64,000 nt of DNA from Paracholeplasma manati (GCF_025742995.1 NZ_JAOVQM010000001.1:248001-312000); one strand, 5' to 3'. Shown: positions 30,312 to 38,742, counted from the stretch's first letter. Notes: generated from the letters alone by a model not told the origin. Numbers and translations are program-made.

Positions 30312-31360
30312 AGAACCACACTACCACTTTCTAAATCGAATAAGTGAATCTTGCCTGGCTTAACCATTAAATTGATGGTTTCAGTGGTGGTCACTGTATC
30401 GGATTCTAACAATGCTCTCATAGCCACACCACCAAGATTGAAACGAATCATGGTATCTCTACCAATACGTTCGATGGTATCTGTGGAAACTTCAAAGCCA
30501 CGTGGGTCAACTTTAAAGTCTTCAGGACGAATACCGACCGCATAAATGCCATCTTTAGCTTGGGTTTGACCAACGACGATGTCTTCTCCAATGATGATAT
30601 TGCCCTTTTCAACACGACCTTCAAAAGTGTTGATTGGTGGGTTTCCTAAGAATTTTGCAACAAACAAGTTGTCTGGATGGTTATACATGTCTTGTGGTGC
30701 AGCCATTTGTTGCATCACACCGTAGTTCAAGACAACCATTTGGTCAGAGATGGACATCGCTTCTTCTTGGTCATGGGTGACGAAGACAGTGGTGATGCCG
30801 GTTTCTCTTTGAATACGTTTGATTTCTTCTCTGGTTTGTAGACGTAATCTCGCATCTAAGTTCGATAGTGGTTCGTCTAGCAACAAGACTCTTGGCTTCT
30901 TAACCAAGGCTCTCGCAATCGCGACACGTTGTTGTTGACCACCAGATAGTTGAGATGGTTTTTTGTCTAATTGGTCTTTAATACCAACCAAATCAGCCAT
31001 TTCTTCCACCAATACGAGCGCTTGTTTGTGGCTCACATTGAGGTTTTCTAATGGGAACATGATGTTTTGTCTAACCGTCATGTGTGGGTATAGTGCATAG
31101 TTTTGGAAAACCAAACCGATACCTCTTTTTTCTGGTGCTAATTTAGTGACGTCATCTTCACCAAAGAAAATCTTACCACCGGATGGTTTGTGAAGTCCTG
31201 CAATCATAAATAGCGTTGTGGACTTACCACAACCAGATGGGCCTAACAATCCTACCAGTTTACCTGATGGGACTGTGATGGTTAATTCGTCTACTGCTCT
31301 GGTTTCTTTACCGGTTTTGTCGGTAAATACCTTCGTTAAACCTTCTAATCTAATCTCCAT
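30308..31360 (-). CDS. ABC importer ATPase, MsmK/UgpC/MalK-type
   Basis: A carbohydrate-importer ATPase of 350 residues. It has Walker A GPSGCGKST, Q-loop VFQNYALYPHMTV, signature LSGGQQQRVAIARAL, Walker B VLLLDEPLSNLD and the H-switch VFVTHDQEEA. A C-terminal MalK-type regulatory OB/TOBE region has GIRPEDF. The frame is open 25 codons further (to a TTG at 31435) but the homologous start MEIRLEGLTKVF is the ATG at 31360, with AGGA six to seven bases upstream. It is the first gene of the importer operon, behind a long leader with two promoters. ATPase-first order is less common than binding-protein-first. Confidence 0.95.
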   Translation of the reverse strand: MEIRLEGLTKVFTDKTGKETRAVDELTITVPSGKLVGLLGPSGCGKSTTLFMIAGLHKPSGGKIFFGEDDVTKLAPEKRGIGLVFQNYALYPHMTVRQNIMFPLENLNVSHKQALVLVEEMADLVGIKDQLDKKPSQLSGGQQQRVAIARALVKKPRVLLLDEPLSNLDARLRLQTREEIKRIQRETGITTVFVTHDQEEAMSISDQMVVLNYGVMQQMAAPQDMYNHPDNLFVAKFLGNPPINTFEGRVEKGNIIIGEDIVVGQTQAKDGIYAVGIRPEDFKVDPRGFEVSTDTIERIGRDTMIRFNLGGVAMRALLESDTVTTTETINLMVKPGKIHLFDLESGSVVL

Positions 31361-31540
31361 ATTTTTTCCTAACTCCTTATATCGATTGTTATGGTCGTCT
31401 TGTTCAAAAATAAAAGCACTCCATGGTTTACCCAAAAAGTACTCAATTTAAAATATGATAAAAAAATAGCGTAGTGATGTTATTGGTTGTATTAGTCGTC
31501 GTTGTCAATACTTGCATCTCTACTCACCTCGCCACTATGT

Positions 31541-31569
31541 ATTATATTATAATAATACACTCTTTTCAA
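31541..31569 (-). promoter_or_regulatory. Proximal promoter of the importer operon
   Basis: On the minus strand TTGAAA (31569 to 31564) and TATAAT (31546 to 31541) are separated by exactly 17 bases. It would give a leader of about 170 bases before the ATPase start. Confidence 0.7.
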
Positions 31570-31622
31570 TCCGTCGTCAAAAAACATTCATTTTATTTAC
31601 AAAGATTTTGCACATCGGAATC

Positions 31623-31634
31623 GAAAGCGCTTTC
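31623..31634. promoter_or_regulatory. LacI/CcpA-type operator (cre-like)
   Basis: A perfect 12-base palindrome GAAAGCGCTTTC. The 14-base stretch containing it matches the cre consensus TGWAARCGYTWNCW at 13 positions. It sits a few bases downstream of the expected start site of the distal promoter, a position suited to blocking transcription. A LacI/GalR-family repressor or CcpA would be the expected partner. None is encoded in this window. Confidence 0.7.
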
Positions 31635-31646
31635 TAGCGTGTTTAT

Positions 31647-31675
31647 ATTTTAATATAAGAATATTGGATTGTCAA
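31647..31675 (-). promoter_or_regulatory. Distal promoter of the importer operon
   Basis: On the minus strand a consensus TTGACA (31675 to 31670), a 17-base spacer and TAAAAT (31652 to 31647). The operator-like palindrome at 31623-31634 lies immediately downstream. The 31361-31749 gap thus holds two promoters, one operator and the upstream gene's terminator. I see no further gene in it. Confidence 0.75.
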
Positions 31676-31719
31676 CGATATTATGAAATTACTAAGGGAT
31701 TTCGTAGAAAACTGTCTAG

Positions 31720-31748
31720 AAAAACAAAAACACCCCACAAGGGGGTGT
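31720..31748 (-). terminator. Terminator after the MATE exporter
   Basis: ACACCCC/GGGGTGT (31730-31736 with 31742-31748) with a five-base loop is followed on the minus strand by TTTTTGTTTT. It separates the MATE transcript from the importer operon. Confidence 0.92.
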
Positions 31749-31749
31749 A

Positions 31750-33144
31750 TTAGATGTGGGTTGTAACTTGAGATGGGTTATTTCGCATTTTTGTATAAAA
31801 CACCAACGCGAGGATTAACGCGACAACGGCTGTCGTTGTGTTGGAGATGAACATGGTCATCCCAATCGACTCAAAACCGATGGTGGTAAAGGTCTGAAAT
31901 GCCCATAAAACAGGTATTCTAAACACGAACAATCGAATGATGTTCATCGCCATTGAAATACGGGTATGGCGGAACCCATAAAACATCGATAACGTGATGG
32001 CGATGATCGCGCCAGTAAGCTTAGAAAAGACCTCCCATCTAAATAATCGAAATACCATGTGGATGAATTCAGGGGTGGTATCTTTATTAACGATGAGTGG
32101 GACAATTTGATTGAACAATAAGAAAGCGTAAGATACAGTTAAAACACCTACGGTTACACCATAAAACAAGGCGATTGGATATACCTTTTTCGCACGTTCT
32201 GATTGGTTATTACCCATGTTTTGTGAAACCACGGTTGGGACAGCTTCTTCCCATACAGAAGCGAGAGTTGCGCCACCGCCACCAATCTTTTGAGCGATTG
32301 AGAAAGCGGATAAAACAACCGTACCATAGACCGCTGCCATGGCATTGATGATGACTCTACCTGTAGAGAAAATGAATCTACCGAGAAATATCGGTAGCGA
32401 CAACATCAAAATGGGTTTCACGTTTTGCCACTGTAATTTGGTCTCACTAAAAGTGATTCTAAAGATGTTATTTTTGTTGAATAAAATCATGAAAGCGAAC
32501 AAGGTTAAGAATGCTTGGGCGATCATGGTTGCGATACTGATCCAAACGATACCCAAGCCCAGGCCATAGACGAAAATGACCGATAAAATCAATTTAATCG
32601 TCATGATGATGATGTTGAGTCTAAGTATCTTTTGGGTATTACCTTTGGCCTTTTCTAAACCGATAAAAACACTGTTGATGGTGATAAACCCTGTCGTGAT
32701 GATTTGGACAATAAAATAGCCCAATCCATTATCAATGATGTCCTTTGGGGTTTGTAATAACTCTAAGAAGGGCTTAGCTGTAGGAACCAAAATCAATATA
32801 ATCATTAAGCTGACATAAACGGCTAAAAAGAACACCGTAGAGGCATTCTTTTTGGCTTCTTCTAGACGATTAGCGCCGATATGTCTGGCAACGATGACAG
32901 CACCACCTGAGGCGATACCAGCACCGAATGCCGTAATCATGGTTTGGATTTCAGATAAGATGGCCACTGAGGCAATTTGGGTATTCCCAATGTAGGCGAC
33001 AATGATCATATCGATGAATCCGTATAGATGATTGAATAGACTATAAATAGCGAGTGGGGCAGTTATATATAAAATTACCTTCCACAGTTTTTCTTCTAAT
33101 ATAAATTTTCTAATTTCAAGTTCTCTTGAAGGGTTTTTATTCAC
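31750..33144 (-). CDS. MATE-family efflux transporter
   Basis: A 464-residue, 12-helix exporter of the multidrug and toxin extrusion family (DinF/NorM relatives), driven by sodium or proton gradients. Typical sequences are GFIDMIIVAYIGNTQIASVAI in helices 1-2, SGGAVIVARHIGANRLEEAK after helix 3, and the second-half repeat AFSIAQKIGGGGATLAS...VVSQNMGNNQSERAKK. It follows asnS by 13 bases in the same direction and ends at a strong terminator. The substrate is unknown. Confidence 0.92.
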   Translation of the reverse strand: MNKNPSRELEIRKFILEEKLWKVILYITAPLAIYSLFNHLYGFIDMIIVAYIGNTQIASVAILSEIQTMITAFGAGIASGGAVIVARHIGANRLEEAKKNASTVFFLAVYVSLMIILILVPTAKPFLELLQTPKDIIDNGLGYFIVQIITTGFITINSVFIGLEKAKGNTQKILRLNIIIMTIKLILSVIFVYGLGLGIVWISIATMIAQAFLTLFAFMILFNKNNIFRITFSETKLQWQNVKPILMLSLPIFLGRFIFSTGRVIINAMAAVYGTVVLSAFSIAQKIGGGGATLASVWEEAVPTVVSQNMGNNQSERAKKVYPIALFYGVTVGVLTVSYAFLLFNQIVPLIVNKDTTPEFIHMVFRLFRWEVFSKLTGAIIAITLSMFYGFRHTRISMAMNIIRLFVFRIPVLWAFQTFTTIGFESIGMTMFISNTTTAVVALILALVFYTKMRNNPSQVTTHI

Positions 33145-33157
33145 TGTAAACTACCGA

Positions 33158-34543
33158 TTAAAATTCTGCGTTTCTAGGGGTTCTTGGAAAAGGAATGACA
33201 TCGCGGATGTTTTCAACACCGGATAGATACATCAATAAGCGTTCAAAGCCCATACCAAAGCCAGCATGGACACAGCCACCAAAGCGTCTTAAGTCTAAAT
33301 ACCATTCTAAGTCTGCTTTAGGGATATGTAATTCTTCCATACGTCTTTCAAGATAATCCAAGCGTTCTTCTCTTTGAGAACCGCCAATCAATTCACCACT
33401 GCCTGGAACCAATAGGTCTACAGCTGCAACAGTCTTTTGATCGTCATTAAGTCTCATATAAAAGGCTTTGATTTCTTTTGGCCAGTTGGTAACAAACACA
33501 GGGGCTTTAAAGTGTTCTTCAGTTAGGAATTTTTCGTGTTCGGTTGCTAAATCCTTACCAAATTCTGGTTTATTTTCGAATTTGCGCTTGGAATCCTTTA
33601 AGATTTGAATCGCGTCATGGTGTGTGACACGATGGAATCGAGAATTTACCAATGTTTCAAGCTTGTTTCTCAATCCTTTTTCAACGAATTGATCAAAGAA
33701 GTCAATTTCATCTGGTAATTGTTTTAACACATCAGAAACGATGTATTTAACCATATCTTCAGCAATTTGCATGTCGCCTTCAAGGTCAGTAAATGCCATT
33801 TCTGGTTCAATCATCCAGAATTCGGATGCGTGTTTTTGAGTATTGGAGTTTTCCGCTCTAAAGGTAGGACCAAAGGTATATACATTTCTGAACGCTAAAG
33901 CATACGCTTCCGCTTCTAATTGTCCTGTGACGGTTAAATTGGTCTTTTTCGCGAAGAAATCTTTTTTGTAATCGACTTTACCAAATTCATCTTTAGGGAT
34001 GTTTTCTAGTGGTAATGTGGTAACTGCGAACATTTCCCCTGCGCCTTCACCATCATTTCCGGTGATGAGTGGGGCGTGGAAATACACAAAGCCTCTTTCT
34101 TGGAAGAATTTGTGGATTGAAAACGCTGCGACACTTCTCAATCTAAATACCGCATTGAACAAATTGGTTCTCGGTCTTAAATGAGCCACTTCTCTTAAGA
34201 ATTCTCTGGTGTGTCTCTTTGGTTGAATTGGGTAGTTTTCAGGTGAATCCCCTAAAAGCACCACTTTGGTCGCTTTGATTTCAAACGGTTGTTTCATTTC
34301 AGGGGTTAAAACGAAGATCCCTTCAATTTCTACTGAACTACCTACTCTGATTTTTTGAATGTCTTCGAAATTGCTTAATGACGCCTCATAAACCACTTGA
34401 AGGGTTGCTAAAGTGGTGCCATCATTGATGGATAAAAATCCAAATTCCTTTTGGGCTCGATTGGTTCTAACCCAAGCAGATAGTTGGACGGTTTGGTTTT
34501 GTAGTTGTGTTTGTTCTAAATAGAGAGATTTAATTGTTCTCAT
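33158..34543 (-). CDS. asnS: Asparaginyl-tRNA synthetase
   Basis: A class IIb synthetase charging tRNA-Asn, 461 residues. The N-terminal OB anticodon domain (VQLSAWVRTNRAQKEFGFLSINDG) is followed by motif 1 around FFQERGFVYFHAPLIT, motif 2 FRAENSNTQKHASEFWMIE and motif 3 GFGMGFERLLMYLSG. The ending PFPRTPRNAEF is diagnostic of AsnRS rather than AspRS. The start overlaps the 3' end of the upstream glycosyltransferase gene by 14 bases. Confidence 0.97.
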   Translation of the reverse strand: MRTIKSLYLEQTQLQNQTVQLSAWVRTNRAQKEFGFLSINDGTTLATLQVVYEASLSNFEDIQKIRVGSSVEIEGIFVLTPEMKQPFEIKATKVVLLGDSPENYPIQPKRHTREFLREVAHLRPRTNLFNAVFRLRSVAAFSIHKFFQERGFVYFHAPLITGNDGEGAGEMFAVTTLPLENIPKDEFGKVDYKKDFFAKKTNLTVTGQLEAEAYALAFRNVYTFGPTFRAENSNTQKHASEFWMIEPEMAFTDLEGDMQIAEDMVKYIVSDVLKQLPDEIDFFDQFVEKGLRNKLETLVNSRFHRVTHHDAIQILKDSKRKFENKPEFGKDLATEHEKFLTEEHFKAPVFVTNWPKEIKAFYMRLNDDQKTVAAVDLLVPGSGELIGGSQREERLDYLERRMEELHIPKADLEWYLDLRRFGGCVHAGFGMGFERLLMYLSGVENIRDVIPFPRTPRNAEF

Positions 34544-35552
34544 GATTCTTCACTCTTTCTATGGTTTCCTCATAAATCGCTTTAAGCTTCTGACCGATGA
34601 GTTTTAAGTCTTTTTGTGATACATTTTGATACGCAGCTTCGGTCATGGCTGACATATCTTTTTTCAATATTTGTTGGATTTTGGTTGCGAACTCAAGGTT
34701 GCTTGAACCCTTTAAAAGCTCTTTACCATGGGTAAAATCTGCATAAACTGGAATATCTCTAACGATGATTGGCAGTCTTGAAGCCATCGCTTCTAACACC
34801 ACAATACCTTCGGTTTCTTCATAACTAGGGAACAACAAGCAGTTGGCACTGGAAAATGCGCCTTTGATGATATCACCAGCAATATACCCTGGCATAATCA
34901 TATTATCTGGTTTATCTTCGATTGCGTTCTTAATCACTTTGGTCTGCATCGCTTTATTTAAAGTACCAAACCATATGAATTTGATGTCAGGCATCATTCT
35001 CGCCACTTCAATGAAGTCGTGAAGGCCTTTTCGTTCAAATAATAGCCCTACACCGATGACCACTTTGTCTTTATCTGACAAATTTAAATGTTTTCTGAAT
35101 GCGTCAATCTTTTTAGGATCTCTTTCGTACTCTTTCAAATCAATACCATTGCTTAAGACTTTGATTGGACATTTGATATATCCATAGCTTTCTAACAATG
35201 CTTTCGAGTAATTGGATGGCGTAATAATGACATCCGCATTCGAATACATGTTTTTAAGTTTCGCATAGAACCAATGTTTAATGTATTTCGAGAAGTTAAA
35301 CGAATTCAAGAAATCTTCTTTGGTGGAATGTGCGTGGACAACCACGGGAATACCTTTTCTTTTCGCATGTTTTAAGAAACTAAAAGATTCTTCAAATACC
35401 GTATTAAAATGGACGATATCAAATGGATGTGCCTTGTCTGAGGTAACATCTACACCGTTCATTTCTAAAGCTCTAAATTGTTGACGAAATGCACGACCAA
35501 TGCCAGAGACTTTCAGCATATTTTGCATTTCTTTGTATAGTAATACTCTCAT
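34530..35552 (-). CDS. GT4 glycosyltransferase, CpoA/DGS-like glycolipid synthase
   Basis: A retaining GT-B glycosyltransferase of 340 residues. Its N-terminus (MRVLLYKEMQNMLKVSGIGRA) and HAHSTKEDFLNSFNFS resemble the CpoA / diglucosyl-diacylglycerol synthase group of streptococci and Acholeplasma. These add a second hexose to monoglycosyl-diacylglycerol at the inner membrane face. Also present are IITPSNYSKALLESYG, SNGIDL, and the EX7E donor-site motif in YEETEGIVVLEAM. Such glycolipids set membrane curvature in Mollicutes. The assignment is by remembered resemblance, and the sugar is not determined. A TGA-TATAAT extended -10 lies at 35573-35581. Confidence 0.8.
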   Translation of the reverse strand: MRVLLYKEMQNMLKVSGIGRAFRQQFRALEMNGVDVTSDKAHPFDIVHFNTVFEESFSFLKHAKRKGIPVVVHAHSTKEDFLNSFNFSKYIKHWFYAKLKNMYSNADVIITPSNYSKALLESYGYIKCPIKVLSNGIDLKEYERDPKKIDAFRKHLNLSDKDKVVIGVGLLFERKGLHDFIEVARMMPDIKFIWFGTLNKAMQTKVIKNAIEDKPDNMIMPGYIAGDIIKGAFSSANCLLFPSYEETEGIVVLEAMASRLPIIVRDIPVYADFTHGKELLKGSSNLEFATKIQQILKKDMSAMTEAAYQNVSQKDLKLIGQKLKAIYEETIERVKNHENN

Positions 35553-35572
35553 GTGTTCACATCCTAAATTAG

Positions 35573-35581
35573 ATTATATCA
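35573..35581 (-). promoter_or_regulatory. Extended -10 promoter of the glycosyltransferase-asnS-MATE unit
   Basis: TGA-TATAAT on the minus strand, about 20 bases upstream of the start. Its weak -35 region overlaps the rmuC terminator. Confidence 0.5.
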
Positions 35582-35591
35582 AAGGCGGTAG

Positions 35592-35615
35592 AAAAAAACG
35601 AGAGACTACTCGTTT
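35592..35615 (-). terminator. rmuC terminator
   Basis: AAACGAG/CTCGTTT (35596-35602 with 35609-35615), six-base loop, followed by T residues on the minus strand. The rmuC stop codon falls within the loop. Confidence 0.8.
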
Positions 35616-36781
35616 TCTTCGTGTGTTTCTATCAATTCTATGTCATCTGTACTGTTTATGGATTCACCGTTGGAGATTTTTTTGAATTGTTTGGTGATTT
35701 TGTCAGAACTGATGTTCACTTCTTTAGCGGTTTTTGAAACCGTATCTAAGTTTTTAAGCAGTCGATCCCAACGTTCTTTATAGCGATCAAAATCGCTGGA
35801 TAACTTGATGAGGTGTTCTTGAATTTCTTTTGCATACTTGTTTCTTTCGATGTCTCTCAAAACCACTTGAACAATGGTTAGGATAGACATGAGAGTGGTT
35901 GGAGATGCCATCCACACATTTTTTTGTTGGCCGTATAACCATAAATCATCTTGTCTTGAGGTGATTTCAGCAAATATCGCTTCTGCAGGAATGAACATAA
36001 CTGCTTGAGTCGCTGTTACGTTGGGAATTATGTATTTTAAGGCGATAGAATCAATGTGTTTTTTGACATCGCCTACAAATAGTTTATCGGCTTCACTGCG
36101 CTCTAGCTCAGATAAATTTTTATCCATCATTTTCCGATAATTTTCTAGTGGGAACTTTGAATCAATACATAGATCACCCATTGGATCAGGTGCATGTAAT
36201 ATCGCATCTACTAGTGTATTATTGTCTAGCTTTTTTTGAAGCTCATAAATGCTTGGTTTATTTTCACCAAAGACCGCAACAAAGAGCTGTTTGAGCTGTA
36301 CTTCACCAAATGTCCCACGTGTTTTCTTGTCATTTAAGACATCATTTAACGAAACGACATCGGTAGATAGCTTTTCAATTTGTTTTTGAGCTGCGTCAAT
36401 TTTTGACAATCTTTCGACGACATCATTGAAAGTCTTATTGGTTTGTTCAAATCCAGCCCCTAGTTTCTCATCAACCCGACGATTCATTCTATCCAATTGT
36501 TCGTCGAGGGTTTTAGATAACTTATCTGAAAATAGGGTCAAATCCTCGCTGGATTTTCTTTGTTGATCTGCAAACGTGTTGGATACATATAATTTGAGAT
36601 CGCCATTCTTTTCGATGAACCTTTCTAATAACAATCGGTTATCTTGACTGATTTGGTCGAGTTTCGGTATGACTGCAGTGGTTTTGGGTTGTGAAAGCTG
36701 AATGATGATAAAAGCGGCTAACATCATTAAGGTTAGTCCGCTTATGATTATCAAAATCCAAATGAGTTGTTCAACAGTCAT
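35606..36781 (-). CDS. rmuC: RmuC-family DNA recombination protein
   Basis: A RmuC-like protein of 391 residues, associated with limiting recombination at inverted repeats. It has an N-terminal membrane anchor (about 7-29), a long coiled-coil (about 40-150) and the conserved PD-(D/E)XK-like domain with KKTRGTFGEVQLKQLF, CIDSKFPLENY, and FIPAEAIFAEI. The start overlaps the stop of the upstream DUF4870 gene by one base (TAATG). Its molecular activity is poorly defined even in model bacteria. Confidence 0.93.
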   Translation of the reverse strand: MTVEQLIWILIIISGLTLMMLAAFIIIQLSQPKTTAVIPKLDQISQDNRLLLERFIEKNGDLKLYVSNTFADQQRKSSEDLTLFSDKLSKTLDEQLDRMNRRVDEKLGAGFEQTNKTFNDVVERLSKIDAAQKQIEKLSTDVVSLNDVLNDKKTRGTFGEVQLKQLFVAVFGENKPSIYELQKKLDNNTLVDAILHAPDPMGDLCIDSKFPLENYRKMMDKNLSELERSEADKLFVGDVKKHIDSIALKYIIPNVTATQAVMFIPAEAIFAEITSRQDDLWLYGQQKNVWMASPTTLMSILTIVQVVLRDIERNKYAKEIQEHLIKLSSDFDRYKERWDRLLKNLDTVSKTAKEVNISSDKITKQFKKISNGESINSTDDIELIETHEENE

Positions 36782-37173
36782 TATTTAAAGAACTCGTAAG
36801 TGTACTTCGGTTGATAGATTTGTCCATCGCCAGCCGCAAGTGTGCCTTTGACATAGACATATAAACTATAAATCGCAATTACAAGAACCAATACAAACAA
36901 TGCGATACCAAATAACATACCTACCACTGGAATAACCATAAGAATCGCAGCTGGGACGGAAACAATCGCACTTAAAATGTACATTGAAAGTGAGAAGTTG
37001 GCCATTTGTCTAAATCCTTCTGATAACCATGGTTCTTTTTTGTTGTCTTCTCTAAAGTAGTAAGTGAAGATGATGGCGATGACCATCGCTGTGACTGGAA
37101 TAAATATTTGTCCAAGCCAACCTAACATGAGTAAAGTTTTAAAATCCATACCCCAAATCTTTTTGTTTTCCAT
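36781..37173 (-). CDS. DUF4870-type membrane protein
   Basis: A 130-residue protein with about three hydrophobic segments (about 11-36, 56-77 and 79-112) and the DUF4870 pattern: an early LGWLGQIFIPVTAMVIAIIF segment, FREDN, and a loop ending GFRQMANFSLS. Function unknown. It sits between a permuted NlpC/P60-like gene and rmuC in the same orientation, ten bases after the former. Confidence 0.75.
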   Translation of the reverse strand: MENKKIWGMDFKTLLMLGWLGQIFIPVTAMVIAIIFTYYFREDNKKEPWLSEGFRQMANFSLSMYILSAIVSVPAAILMVIPVVGMLFGIALFVLVLVIAIYSLYVYVKGTLAAGDGQIYQPKYTYEFFK

Positions 37174-37183
37174 TTTATATCTC

Positions 37184-38035
37184 CTATCCTATATAGTAAA
37201 CGTGTTTAACGTTATTCTTAGTAGTTACATAGTAACTAATATATGTATTTTTTGACAATATTAAATCATTTACGGTAACAGCAATCAAATCTCTATTCAA
37301 ATTATACTTTTGTTTTCCGTTGACTTGAATGGATTCATAGGCTCTTGAAACCATATCGGTACAATAGTATTTATTACGTGTGAATAAAACAAATAAGAAG
37401 TTATATTGAGACTCTCTCTCTGCTTTATCCTCTAAAAAAGCCATTGCTTGATCGATATCATCTTGCGTGACACCTTTTACCCTTAGTCCAATCCATTCAT
37501 TGCGATACCAATTTCCAAAAGCGAGATACGAAGGATCTGTTTCATTTGTATCACGATAATCAGCATCTAACCAGTAATTGAACACATCACCAACGACATG
37601 TGTATTTCTACCGCCATTAATCATGACATCCAGCAGTTTTTCATCTGAGTCAGGAATACCAATGGTTTCATAAATTTTATTATTTGAATCGATAACAGCG
37701 GCGTGACCTCCAAAAAAGAACGTCACAAACTCATGAATGCCTGGGTACCCAACTAATGGGGACTGTTGGGTTACGAATATATCGCCTACAGCACCTGGTT
37801 TTGTAAAATCATTATTATAAAACGGGCTGCGTATTAATTCGTTCGGATAATATGTTTCACGTGAAACCTTGTAGTACTTAATCGTATCTGTACTGTTGAC
37901 TTCATCCAACACTCCTCGTTGTACAAATTGATGTATTTCACGTTGTATTGCTATATGTTCTCCGATGGTTTGACCAAATAGAAAGATAAAGAATCCTGCT
38001 ACGGAAACCAATATAATTTTCATCATTCTCTTCAT
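37184..38035 (-). CDS. Permuted papain-like (YiiX/NlpC-P60-type) exported protein
   Basis: A 283-residue protein with one N-terminal membrane segment (about 6-24) and an extracellular catalytic domain. The pattern GDIFVTQ, then GGHAAVID (catalytic His) and later YYCTDMVSRAYE (catalytic Cys), in that reversed order, is typical of permuted NlpC/P60 or YiiX-like amidase/protease families. In walled bacteria relatives cut peptidoglycan or lipids. In a likely wall-less cell the target must be something else. The start lies about seven bases after a TATAAT box with no ribosome site, so the mRNA may be leaderless. Confidence 0.75.
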   Translation of the reverse strand: MKRMMKIILVSVAGFFIFLFGQTIGEHIAIQREIHQFVQRGVLDEVNSTDTIKYYKVSRETYYPNELIRSPFYNNDFTKPGAVGDIFVTQQSPLVGYPGIHEFVTFFFGGHAAVIDSNNKIYETIGIPDSDEKLLDVMINGGRNTHVVGDVFNYWLDADYRDTNETDPSYLAFGNWYRNEWIGLRVKGVTQDDIDQAMAFLEDKAERESQYNFLFVLFTRNKYYCTDMVSRAYESIQVNGKQKYNLNRDLIAVTVNDLILSKNTYISYYVTTKNNVKHVYYIG

Positions 38036-38042
38036 ATTTCTT

Positions 38043-38051
38043 ATTATAGCA
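38043..38051 (-). promoter_or_regulatory. Extended -10 abutting the NlpC/P60-like start
   Basis: TGC-TATAAT on the minus strand (hexamer 38048 to 38043). The expected transcription start falls at or within a base or two of the ATG at 38035. Confidence 0.5.
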
Positions 38052-38082
38052 TAATACTACCAAATCAAGCTTAATTTTTCCT

Positions 38083-38117
38083 TTAATTCAAATAAAAAAA
38101 ATAAGGCCGCAGCCTTA
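38083..38117 (-). terminator. jag operon terminator
   Basis: AAGGC/GCCTT with a CGCA loop (38103-38107 with 38112-38116) is followed on the minus strand by a long T-rich run. It overlaps the jag stop codon and ends the rpmH-rnpA-yidC-jag transcript. Confidence 0.85.
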
Positions 38118-38738
38118 CTTCTTTCTAGGTTTGATGACGATTTGTCTGTTTTCGCCTTCACCTTCAGATTCCGTATAAACGTCTCTCCATTCAGCCAATT
38201 TGGTGTGAATGATGCGTCTTTCATACGAATTCATTGGGTCTAAGCGCACTTCAACTCTCGTGAACGCAACTTCTTTTGCAAGTTTGGTTGCGAGAATTTC
38301 AAGTTGTTTCTTACGGTTTTGCTTGTATTGACCAATATCTAATGACACGGTTAACTTTTCGTCCGTATAGTTGTGTAAATATGTCTTGAGTAGTGTTTGA
38401 ATCGCGTCTAATGTTTTACCATCTCTACCAATTAAAAGTGCATTTTCTTTACTTTGAATTTGGTAATAGATTTCAGTGCCTTCATTGAGGGATCTAAACT
38501 CTGTCTTAACATCGATTTCTAGGGTTTGGAATATGTTATCGAGGTATTTCTTACCTTCTAAAGCCAGGTTGATTTCAAGTATTGCTTCATAAAGGGTGGA
38601 AGCCCCAATTCCAAGGAAACCTTTGTTTTCTTTAATCGTATTGATCTTGATGTATTGAAGCGGCATCTTAAGCAATTCAACTGCTTTTAATTCTGCTTCT
38701 TTAAGGTTTTTTGCTTCAAATTCAACTTTCTTTGTCAT
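38115..38738 (-). CDS. jag: Jag/KhpB RNA-binding protein
   Basis: KhpB (Jag/EloR) is an RNA-binding protein pairing with KhpA. The 207-residue protein has an N-terminal Jag domain (FEAKNLKEAELKAVELL, FLGIGAS), a KH domain (LLIGRDGKTLDAIQTLL, about 108-124) and a C-terminal R3H domain (NSYERRIIHTKLAEW). It lies four bases after yidC at the end of the rpmH operon, the usual Firmicutes arrangement. In walled species it is tied to elongation-phase wall synthesis, so its survival here points to an RNA role. Confidence 0.95.
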   Translation of the reverse strand: MTKKVEFEAKNLKEAELKAVELLKMPLQYIKINTIKENKGFLGIGASTLYEAILEINLALEGKKYLDNIFQTLEIDVKTEFRSLNEGTEIYYQIQSKENALLIGRDGKTLDAIQTLLKTYLHNYTDEKLTVSLDIGQYKQNRKKQLEILATKLAKEVAFTRVEVRLDPMNSYERRIIHTKLAEWRDVYTESEGEGENRQIVIKPRKK

Positions 38739-38742
38739 AAGT

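Noticed and set aside
30308-31435. ATPase start at the TTG at 31435
   Set aside because: The extra 25 residues do not fit the family, and an AGGA site precedes the conserved ATG at 31360.
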